A model generated the notes under the pieces. That model was not told the origin of the DNA, ran no database searches, and was given only the letters and a program-made list of their open reading frames with translations. A DNA stretch of 5,078 bases from Chloroflexota bacterium (GTDB taxonomy: Bacteria; Chloroflexota; Anaerolineae; Promineifilales; Promineifilaceae), in NCBI GenBank assembly GCA_024278255.1, contig JAJRTP010000268.1:1-5078 (forward strand), read 5' to 3'. Below are positions 1 through 5,078 of this stretch, one piece after another. The stretch's first letter is position 1; the number at the start of each line of letters is the position of its first letter. The translations under genes and the position numbers were made by a program.

Positions 1-375
1 AAGAAAAAAGCTGTAAAGAAATCTACCGCCATTCCGGAACATCAACCTTTGGGTGAAGATGGATTTAGCTACATTTCTGAATTAAAATCATTGCACCTGC
101 GGCGCGGTTTTATCAATATGACCACGGAGCATTGGCCTTACTTTGCCATCAATTCCCGCACCGAAACCCGGCCGGTTACCGTTTACTATGACGGGATATA
201 TGACAAGGGCTGCTCAGTTTGGCGATTACAGCCGCACAATATGGCCCGGTTGGTATTAAGTTCACCCGTGCATTTGTGGCTGGAAGAAAACTTTGAAGAA
301 TTCAGCGCCATTCAACTCAATGTAACCCGTATGGATGATGATGAAATTCAAATTGCCCTCAAACCGGCAGACTAA
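1..375 (+). CDS. 3' end of an unrecognised gene (C-terminal 124 residues)
   Basis: The reading frame is open from the first base of the window to the TAA at 373-375, so the gene begins upstream and only its C-terminus is present. A TTG at 49 could serve as a start, but it has no clear ribosome binding site and the frame continues upstream of it, so truncation by the window edge is the better reading. The visible part opens with a Lys/Ala-rich stretch (KKKAVKKS) that looks like a flexible, basic linker. A compact domain of about 105 residues follows, with alternating hydrophobic segments (YFAINS, VTVYYDG, VWRLQ, RLVLS, IQLNV, IQIALKP) that suggest a mostly beta fold, and a helix-like HLWLEENFEEF. 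I do not recognise the family. A basic linker followed by a small beta domain would suit a nucleic-acid-associated protein, but this is speculation. A strong terminator follows, so this is the last gene of its transcript. Confidence 0.75.
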   Translation, partial: KKKAVKKSTAIPEHQPLGEDGFSYISELKSLHLRRGFINMTTEHWPYFAINSRTETRPVTVYYDGIYDKGCSVWRLQPHNMARLVLSSPVHLWLEENFEEFSAIQLNVTRMDDDEIQIALKPAD

Positions 376-401
376 TTGGCTTGAGTAAATCTCAGACAAC
401 T

Positions 402-448
402 AAAGGGACGTTGCCCATTTTTTACCGGCAATGTCCCTTTTCCCTTTT
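402..448 (+). terminator. Rho-independent terminator after the first gene
   Basis: The left arm AAAGGGACGTTGCC (402-415) pairs with GGCAATGTCCCTTT (427-440). This gives a 14-bp stem with a single G-U wobble and an 11-base, T-rich loop. The 3' side continues into a T-rich run (TTTTCCCTTTTAG, from 438), which is an interrupted U tract. It lies 26 bases after the stop of the first gene and well before the pyruvate kinase start, so it should separate the two transcripts. Confidence 0.8.
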
Positions 449-502
449 AGGTATGGGGTTTTCAAAACTAATTCTCTGTAAAAGGGTTATCGGCAATGGA
501 AA

Positions 503-525
503 TTAACGCAATGAGGAGGCGTTAG
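503..525 (+). promoter_or_regulatory. Small leader hairpin displaying an AGGAG motif, upstream of pyruvate kinase
   Basis: TTAACGC (503-509) can pair with GCGTTAG (519-525), six Watson-Crick pairs plus one wobble, closing a nine-base loop AATGAGGAG. The loop contains most of the only strong Shine-Dalgarno-like sequence in this leader (AGGAGG, 514-519). That motif lies 40 bases upstream of the pyruvate kinase ATG, too far for normal use. No ATG, GTG or TTG follows it at proper spacing, so it does not serve a small upstream gene. It may be a ribosome standby site, a regulatory structure or chance. Confidence 0.3.
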
Positions 526-559
526 TCCGGATACTAAATCCAGGCAACTTAGATAACAA

Positions 560-1972
560 ATGCCTCGTACAAAAATCGTAGCTACTATCGGGCCGGCCTC
601 AAACGACCCGGAAACGATTCGTAAAATGTTAGCGGCGGGTATGACTGTAGCCCGCATCAATTTTTCTCACGGCGACCACGAAAGCCACCGCACCACTGTC
701 ACCACGCTGCGCCAGGTAGCCCAGGCCGAAGGTCGGGTGCTGGGAATTCTGGGGGATTTGCAAGGCCCTAAACTGCGTCTCGGTCATGTAAAAACGGGCG
801 GTATTCATCTCTCTCTGGGAGATGAAATAGTGTTAACACCGCACCGGGGGCAGCCGGCCATGATCCATTTTCCTCACCCTGATGTAATTGATGTGATTGA
901 ACCGGGCGCCAGATTGGTGATTGGGGACGGCGAGGTCGAGTTTTCGGTGGCGGAAAAGCGGGATGATACGCTGCTGTGTATTACCACGGTAGCCGGTCTG
1001 CTGGAGTCGCGCAAGGGGGTGAATGTCCCTGGTACGGAACTGCCTATTTCCAGTATCACAGAGAAGGATCGGGTAGACCTGAAGCTGATTTGTGAGTTAG
1101 AGCTGGATTATGTGGCGCTTTCGTTTGTGCGCACGGCCGTAGACATAGAAGAACTCCGCGCGTTAATGGCCGAAGACCAGGCCAACATCCCCATCATCGC
1201 CAAAATCGAGAAAAAAGAAGCGATAGAGAATCTGGAAGAAATCCGGGACACAGCAGATGGCATGATGGTGGCCCGGGGCGATTTGGGCATCGAAGTCTTA
1301 CCCCAGGAAGTGCCGCTGCTGCAAAAACGAATCATCCGCTGCTGCAACAAAGTGGGCAAGCCGGTCATCACCGCGACCCAAATGCTGCAATCCATGGTAA
1401 ACCACCCACGACCCACACGGGCAGAAGCCAGCGACGTAGCCAACGCTATTCTGGACGGCACGGATGCTGTGATGCTGTCCAACGAATCCGCTTCCGGCCG
1501 TTTTCCCGTAGAATCTGTTTTGATGATGCGCCAGATTGCCGAGATGACAGAAAAGGAATTCCCTTATGATACCTGGCGAATCAGGCGTCAGGCAGAAATC
1601 GTCAATTCCACTTCCATTACGCAGGCAATCAGTGCGGCAGCCTGCAATGTCGCGGAGCAGGTGGCGGCGCGAGCTATTGTCAGCACAACTATGTCCGGGC
1701 ACACAGCGCGACAAATTGCCCGGCACCGGCCCATCACCCCAATCATGGCCGTTTCTCCCCGACCGGAAACGCAGCGCCAACTGGCTCTGGTTTGGGGGGT
1801 GGAATGTATTATTGTGGCTGATTTTGAAGATACAGACGAAATGCTGAACAGGACGGCTGTGGCAATGCGGCCGTTTGGCTTGAACAAAGGTGACCGGCTG
1901 GTGGTTACGGCCGGGATTCCCTTTGGCGCCCGGGGACGGACTAATTTAATTCAGGTTCAAGAGATAACATAA
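560..1972 (+). CDS. pyk: Pyruvate kinase, predicted potassium-independent type
   Basis: Catalyses the last step of glycolysis in the cytoplasm, transferring phosphate from phosphoenolpyruvate to ADP. The 470 residues match the usual bacterial length and lack the C-terminal PEP-utiliser extension found in some homologues. Visible features are the N-terminal TKIVATIGPAS; ARINFSHG (R32, N34, S36); DLQGPKLRL (66-74); a B domain to about 165; AKIEKKEAIEN with K215 and E217; the ARGDLG signature with D241; TATQML with T273; and PTRAEASDVANAILDGTDAVMLS. A C domain follows (about 350-470) with SGHTARQIARHRP and WGV. By alignment with muscle enzyme numbering, K71 falls at position 117, L67 at 113, Q68 at 114 and L74 at 120. 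This is the set reported for K+-independent enzymes; the K+-dependent class has Glu117. The ATG at 560 is certain: an in-frame stop at 554-556 precedes it and the protein begins canonically. No Shine-Dalgarno sequence lies at normal distance. It appears to be a single-gene transcript. Confidence 0.97.
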   Translation: MPRTKIVATIGPASNDPETIRKMLAAGMTVARINFSHGDHESHRTTVTTLRQVAQAEGRVLGILGDLQGPKLRLGHVKTGGIHLSLGDEIVLTPHRGQPAMIHFPHPDVIDVIEPGARLVIGDGEVEFSVAEKRDDTLLCITTVAGLLESRKGVNVPGTELPISSITEKDRVDLKLICELELDYVALSFVRTAVDIEELRALMAEDQANIPIIAKIEKKEAIENLEEIRDTADGMMVARGDLGIEVLPQEVPLLQKRIIRCCNKVGKPVITATQMLQSMVNHPRPTRAEASDVANAILDGTDAVMLSNESASGRFPVESVLMMRQIAEMTEKEFPYDTWRIRRQAEIVNSTSITQAISAAACNVAEQVAARAIVSTTMSGHTARQIARHRPITPIMAVSPRPETQRQLALVWGVECIIVADFEDTDEMLNRTAVAMRPFGLNKGDRLVVTAGIPFGARGRTNLIQVQEIT

Positions 1973-1983
1973 TCTGGTATAAT
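1956..1983 (+). promoter_or_regulatory. Extended -10 promoter for the AAA+ gene
   Basis: TATAAT (1978-1983) is a perfect -10 hexamer and is preceded by TG at 1975-1976, giving the extended -10 form TGGTATAAT. The -35 candidate TTCAAG (1956-1961) is weak, with a 16-base spacer, which is acceptable beside an extended -10. The element overlaps the pyruvate kinase stop codon (1970-1972). Transcription would start near 1990, about 60 bases ahead of the AAA+ start codon. Confidence 0.7.
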
Positions 1984-2038
1984 GGGGACATTGTAGTTAA
2001 ACGATTGGATTGGGTAACAAATTTTTTGCCGGTAGTAT

Positions 2039-2043
2039 GGGAG
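2039..2043 (+). promoter_or_regulatory. Ribosome binding site that decides the AAA+ start
   Basis: GGGAG lies eight bases before the ATG at 2052. The upstream in-frame candidates, TTG at 2010 and ATG at 2037, have no comparable purine-rich site, so 2052 is the preferred start. Confidence 0.7.
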
Positions 2044-2051
2044 AAAAAGCC

Positions 2052-3374
2052 ATGACGACAAACTCACAAAACATTGGAACTGGCCCGATTACATTAGGTT
2101 GGGAGCCTGTGCCGGTAACCAGTATTGAAGATACCGGATTAAGTCAGGGATTTTTGCAAGACTTGGCGCTAAAATTTATGTATTTTCGGGGACAGCTTAC
2201 CGGGCATGATATTGCCGAATATATGCACCTGCCTTTTGCCACTGTTGTCAGCCCGTTGATGGATTTTCTGAAACGGGAGCAGATGTGTGAAGTGCGCGGC
2301 TCCGGCGGGTTGGGGGCGGCAACGTACCAATATATTATTACCAACAAAGGGGCCGCCCGCGCCAGGGAACAGTTGGAGCGCACTACTTATTTGGGGCCGG
2401 CGCCGGTACCCTGGGAAGATTATGTGGCAGCCATTAAGGCTCAGGGAGGCAAGCGGCTCAAGGTTAATCCGGCCCGCATCCGCCAGGCACTTTCCCATCT
2501 GGTATTGGAGGATGCTATGCTGGACAAGATTGGCCCGGCAGCTAATTCGGGTAAATCCATTTTCCTCTATGGCCCCCCCGGTAACGGTAAGACGACTATT
2601 GCGGAAAGTATCGGCCGTATGATTTTGACGGATGATATGTATATCCCTTATGCCATTGAGGTAGATTCGCAAATCATCAAAGTGTTTGATGAAATTAACC
2701 ACATTGCTGTGCCGGAAGCACATCCCAAAATGACGACGGCTTCTCTGGGCGGCCGTCGCGGAGATGCGCGCTGGATTCGGATTAAACGGCCGGTCATTAC
2801 CGTAGGCGGAGAATTGACTTTGGATGGTCTGGAATTGAATTACGATCCCACGAACAAGTACTATGAGGCGCCGTTTCAGATGAAGGCCAACGGCGGCATG
2901 TTCCTGATTGATGACTTCGGCCGGCAGCAGGTTCGCCCGCGTGATTTGTTGAACCGCTGGATTGTACCTATGGAAAAGCAGATTGACTTTCTGGCTTTGC
3001 ACACAGGCCGCAAGATGGAAGTGCCGTTTGAGGTATTGATTGTGTTTTCTACGAATTTGCCGCCGCGAGATTTGGTGGACGAGGCGTTTTTGCGGCGTAT
3101 CCGGCACAAAATCGAGGTGAAGTCACCGTCGTTTGATAACTATCGCAAAATTTTTAAGCATGTATGTGAAATGCGGGGGATCACTTATGAGGAACAAAGT
3201 GTGCGTTATTTGCTGCAAGAGTATTATGTGCGGCGTAACCAGAAGCTCAGGGCCAATCACCCGCGTGATTTGATTGAACAACTGATGGATATTGCCGATT
3301 ATTTGGGCGTCGAACCGAAATTAACTAAAAATTTGATTGACCGGGCGGCAGATTCGTATTTTGTGGAGTTGTAA
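2052..3374 (+). CDS. AAA+ ATPase with N-terminal winged-helix-like domain, function unknown
   Basis: Predicted cytoplasmic ATPase of 440 residues, without signal peptide or membrane segment. Residues about 41-108 look like a winged helix: helices around FLQDLALKFMYFRG, HDIAEYMHLPF and VVSPLMDFLKRE, then a wing ending in YQYIITNKG. A conserved-looking linker YLGPAPVPWEDY follows. The AAA+ core has Walker A GPPGNGKTT (174-182), Walker B MFLIDDFG (283-290), sensor 1 in VFSTN (N335) and a likely arginine finger in AFLRRIRHK (R348/R349). The segment DDFGRQ...DLLNRWIVPME is a hallmark I associate with an uncharacterised, MoxR-like family. Walker B ends in Asp-Asp instead of the usual Asp-Glu, which in my recollection is normal for this family. 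The stretch 205-282, between the Walker motifs, is longer than in a minimal AAA+ core and includes a beta-rich piece (VITVGGELTLDGLELNYDP). A C-terminal helical lid follows. The gene probably has its own promoter overlapping the pyruvate kinase end. An alternative start at 2010 or 2037 would add 14 or 5 residues. The ATPase call is firm; the role is unknown. Confidence 0.9.
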   Translation: MTTNSQNIGTGPITLGWEPVPVTSIEDTGLSQGFLQDLALKFMYFRGQLTGHDIAEYMHLPFATVVSPLMDFLKREQMCEVRGSGGLGAATYQYIITNKGAARAREQLERTTYLGPAPVPWEDYVAAIKAQGGKRLKVNPARIRQALSHLVLEDAMLDKIGPAANSGKSIFLYGPPGNGKTTIAESIGRMILTDDMYIPYAIEVDSQIIKVFDEINHIAVPEAHPKMTTASLGGRRGDARWIRIKRPVITVGGELTLDGLELNYDPTNKYYEAPFQMKANGGMFLIDDFGRQQVRPRDLLNRWIVPMEKQIDFLALHTGRKMEVPFEVLIVFSTNLPPRDLVDEAFLRRIRHKIEVKSPSFDNYRKIFKHVCEMRGITYEEQSVRYLLQEYYVRRNQKLRANHPRDLIEQLMDIADYLGVEPKLTKNLIDRAADSYFVEL

Positions 3375-3378
3375 ACAA

Positions 3379-3410
3379 GACGCGACAGGTTTTGCAAAAC
3401 CTGTCGCGTC
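3379..3410. repeat. Perfect 32-base intergenic palindrome
   Basis: The half-site GACGCGACAGGTTTTG (3379-3394) is followed directly by its exact reverse complement (3395-3410), with no mismatch. It begins five bases after the AAA+ stop and ends 11 bases before the GDPD ATG. As RNA it would fold into a long stem with a small loop around TTGCAA. No T tract follows (TGGGTAAGTT), so it is not a classical one-directional terminator. It may be a dispersed REP-like repeat, an mRNA processing or stability element, or an operator. Confidence 0.85.
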
Positions 3411-3421
3411 TGGGTAAGTTA

Positions 3422-4153
3422 ATGGATTGGTTATCTTTCTCCCGCCCTTTGATTATTGGGCATCGTGGGGCCAGTGCAGATGCGCCGGAAAATACGTTGG
3501 CAGCTTTTGCGCTGGCTCAAAAACAGGGAGCGGATGGGGTTGAGTTGGATGTGCAGCTATCGGCCGACGGCCGTATCGTTATCATCCACGACACAACCGT
3601 AGACCGCACCACCAATGGCAGCGGCAAAGTCTCAGATATGACCCTGGCTGAATTGCAGGCTTTGGACGCCGGAGAGGGACAAACGATTCCCACGCTGGAT
3701 GAGTTATTTGAGATGATGGGAGCGGGTATTTTGTACAATGTGGAGTTGAAGCCTTTTGCGGTGGATGCGGCTGGTCTGGCAACGGCCGTAGCTGACCGGA
3801 TTCAAGCGCACAATCTGGCAAGCCAGGTCTTGGTTTCCTCATTCAATCCCCTCATGGTGCGCCGGGCGCGGCAGCACTTAACACCACAAACCATGGTGGC
3901 CCACATTTGGTACATGAAACAGTTCAAGTACAAATATCTGCTGGCCAAGGCGGAAGCCCATCACCCCAGGCACACGCTGGTGGATGCGGCGTATATGGTC
4001 TGGGCGCATAAACATGACTGGCGAGTGCATACCTGGGCGGTAGATGATCCGGCAGAGGCACAGCGTTTGATTGATTTAGGGGTTAATGGTCTCATCACCA
4101 ATAAGCCCCAATTTTTACGAGAGAGTTTGGGCTGGGTGGCGCATGAAAGTTAA
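3422..4153 (+). CDS. Glycerophosphodiester phosphodiesterase (GDPD family)
   Basis: Hydrolyses glycerophosphodiesters, the deacylated forms of phospholipids, to glycerol-3-phosphate and the head-group alcohol. At 243 residues it has the length of the short, cytoplasmic bacterial enzymes, and no signal peptide is visible. The family pattern is complete: GHRGASADAPENT with catalytic-type H14 and R15; E41 and D43 in VELDVQLS as metal ligands; H56 in IHDTTVDRTTNGSG; the TIPTLDEL segment; E108 in NVELK; and late HTWAVDD (203-209) and GLITNKP. The preferred start is ATG 3422, with weak GGGTAAG just upstream. A TTG at 3392 would lengthen the protein by ten residues but lies inside the 32-base palindrome, so it is unlikely. 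The end overlaps the lipid kinase gene by 11 bases, which indicates one operon and suggests a shared role in membrane lipid turnover. The actual head-group specificity cannot be read from the sequence. Confidence 0.93.
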   Translation: MDWLSFSRPLIIGHRGASADAPENTLAAFALAQKQGADGVELDVQLSADGRIVIIHDTTVDRTTNGSGKVSDMTLAELQALDAGEGQTIPTLDELFEMMGAGILYNVELKPFAVDAAGLATAVADRIQAHNLASQVLVSSFNPLMVRRARQHLTPQTMVAHIWYMKQFKYKYLLAKAEAHHPRHTLVDAAYMVWAHKHDWRVHTWAVDDPAEAQRLIDLGVNGLITNKPQFLRESLGWVAHES

Positions 4154-5027
4154 GGTAATTCTCAATCCCTATGCAAACCGGTGGCGGGCCGGGGAGCGTC
4201 TGCCGGAGGTGGAGACGGCGTTAACGGCCGTAGGCATCACCCCGGATATTGCCCAAACATCCAGACCGGGCGAGGGGATTGAGTTGGCGGCTGCGGCCGT
4301 CTCCCAGGGGTACGATGCCGTGGTGGCTGCCGGCGGTGAAGGGACGCTGAATGAAGTCATCAACGGCTTGGTGCAGGCTTCAGGCGACGAACCTACGATT
4401 CCCTTTGGCGCGCTGCCTTTGGGATCGGCCAACGATTTCTGCACGGCCGTCGGTATTCCCCTGGATTTGACGGAAGCGGCGCAACTGATTGCTAACGGCC
4501 GTACCCGCCTGATTGATTGCGGCCGGATTAACGAACGCTACTTCATCAACACCTGCGCCGTAGCCATGGAACCGATGGTCACGCTGGAACACATCAAAAT
4601 CCAGCGCATCAAAGGGGAGATGCGTTACGTGGCCGCCATGCTGCAAGCGCTGCGCAAATTACGTGCCTGGCAAATGCAAATCACCTGGGATGACGGCGGT
4701 TACGATGGGCCGGTCTATCTGCTCTCCATCTGCAACGGCCCGCGCAGCGGCGGCTTTTACATGGCCCCGGATGCTCTAGTGGATGACGGCTTGCTGGATT
4801 ATGTGATGGCGCCGGAAGTGTCGAAGCTGACAGTGGTAAACATTTTGCTGAAATTGATGCGGCGGTCGCACATTGGGCACAAGGATGTGGTATACGGCCG
4901 TTCCTCCCGTGTCATTATCCAAAGTCAGCCAGGCACACCCGCTCATGCTGATGGCGAAATCATTTCAGAATCACTCACTTCCATAGAATGCGTCGTGCTG
5001 CCAGGTAAAGTAACGCTGCTGGCCTGA
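4143..5027 (+). CDS. Diacylglycerol/lipid kinase, YegS/DgkB/BmrU family
   Basis: Predicted soluble lipid kinase of 294 residues that phosphorylates diacylglycerol or a related lipid with ATP at the membrane face, returning it to phosphatidate. The DAGK catalytic domain starts at KVKVILNPYA (3-11). The nucleotide loop is GGEGTLNEVINGL (64-76), where the usual GGDGT aspartate is replaced by Glu66. LPLGSANDFC (91-100) is the usual lPLGTaNDfa motif. The C-terminal beta-sandwich carries CNGPRSGGFYMAPDALVDDGLLD (197-219), with D215 in the typical DGLLD catalytic region, and HADGE (268-272). Length is typical of the family. The chosen ATG at 4143 fits the N-terminus of the family and overlaps the end of the GDPD frame (stop 4151-4153), with weak GGGTGG just upstream, so translation is probably coupled. 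A start further upstream (4086) would lie deep within the GDPD gene and add unrelated residues. The substrate could be another lipid such as a sphingoid base or ceramide; the sequence does not settle this. Confidence 0.93.
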   Translation: MKVKVILNPYANRWRAGERLPEVETALTAVGITPDIAQTSRPGEGIELAAAAVSQGYDAVVAAGGEGTLNEVINGLVQASGDEPTIPFGALPLGSANDFCTAVGIPLDLTEAAQLIANGRTRLIDCGRINERYFINTCAVAMEPMVTLEHIKIQRIKGEMRYVAAMLQALRKLRAWQMQITWDDGGYDGPVYLLSICNGPRSGGFYMAPDALVDDGLLDYVMAPEVSKLTVVNILLKLMRRSHIGHKDVVYGRSSRVIIQSQPGTPAHADGEIISESLTSIECVVLPGKVTLLA

Positions 5028-5064
5028 CAGGGACTCTTTACTCATATTAAAGGGAACGTGATTT

Positions 5065-5073
5065 TGGTATAAA
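5065..5073 (+). promoter_or_regulatory. Possible extended -10 promoter for the next gene
   Basis: TGGTATAAA near the window end matches the extended -10 form and shares its first eight bases with the better element at 1975-1983. No convincing -35 hexamer lies 16 to 18 bases upstream, and the gene it might serve is outside the window. Confidence 0.35.
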
Positions 5074-5078
5074 AGGCA

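Noticed and set aside
591..598. GGCCGGCC palindrome at the start of pyruvate kinase
   Set aside because: It encodes part of the conserved GPAS motif, occurs as an isolated copy, and does not belong to the CGGCCG series.
1298..1780. Minus-strand open frame of 160 codons within pyruvate kinase
   Set aside because: It is antisense to conserved catalytic motifs and has no recognisable domain or credible start signal.
2397..2406. Ten-base palindrome CCGGCGCCGG inside the AAA+ gene
   Set aside because: It encodes part of a conserved-looking Gly-Pro-Ala-Pro linker in GC-rich sequence and has no further symmetry.
2169..3107. Long open frame of 312 codons on the minus strand
   Set aside because: It lies wholly antisense to the AAA+ gene, whose motifs are unmistakable, and its translation shows no recognisable domain; it is a shadow frame.
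3392..3421. TTG start giving a GDPD longer by ten residues
   Set aside because: The extra codons lie within the perfect palindrome and the added residues do not resemble the family N-terminus; ATG 3422 places the first motif at the usual distance.
5034..5054. Hairpin CTCTTTA/TAAAGGG after the lipid kinase as a terminator
   Set aside because: The stem is only seven pairs with one wobble, AT-rich, and not followed directly by a T run, so it is too weak to call.

Overview
The window is an ordinary, densely packed bacterial chromosome segment. All genes lie on the + strand, gaps are short (about 50 to 180 bases), GC is intermediate and no mobile element is visible. It holds the 3' end of one unrecognised gene, then four complete genes: pyruvate kinase, a large AAA+ ATPase with an N-terminal winged-helix-like domain, a glycerophosphodiester phosphodiesterase (GDPD) and a diacylglycerol/lipid kinase of the YegS/DgkB type. 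The style of these proteins suggests an environmental Chloroflexota bacterium, perhaps Anaerolineae-like. That placement is inference from general familiarity; no marker gene here proves it.

Layout: the truncated first gene ends at 375 and is followed by a clear Rho-independent terminator (402-448). A leader of about 110 bases with a small hairpin precedes the pyruvate kinase (560-1972). An extended -10 promoter of near-consensus sequence overlaps the pyruvate kinase stop codon and probably drives the AAA+ gene (2052-3374). A 47-base gap that contains a perfect 32-base palindrome separates the AAA+ gene from the GDPD (3422-4153). The GDPD overlaps the lipid kinase (4143-5027) by 11 bases. The last 50 bases hold a possible promoter for the next gene.

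How the genes fit together: the GDPD and lipid kinase are translationally coupled and form a plausible phospholipid turnover pair, one releasing glycerol-3-phosphate from head-group diesters and the other making phosphatidate from diacylglycerol. The pyruvate kinase carries the residue set of the potassium-independent class. The AAA+ protein belongs to a recognisable family, but I know of no established function for it.

I see no defence system, CRISPR array or other evidently new multi-gene system. The strongest unexplained signal is at nucleotide level: the palindrome ACGGCCGT occurs seven times (about 0.08 expected by chance) and its core CGGCCG 18 times (about 1.2 expected). It is used in two reading frames, which resembles a genome-wide signature such as cyanobacterial HIP1.
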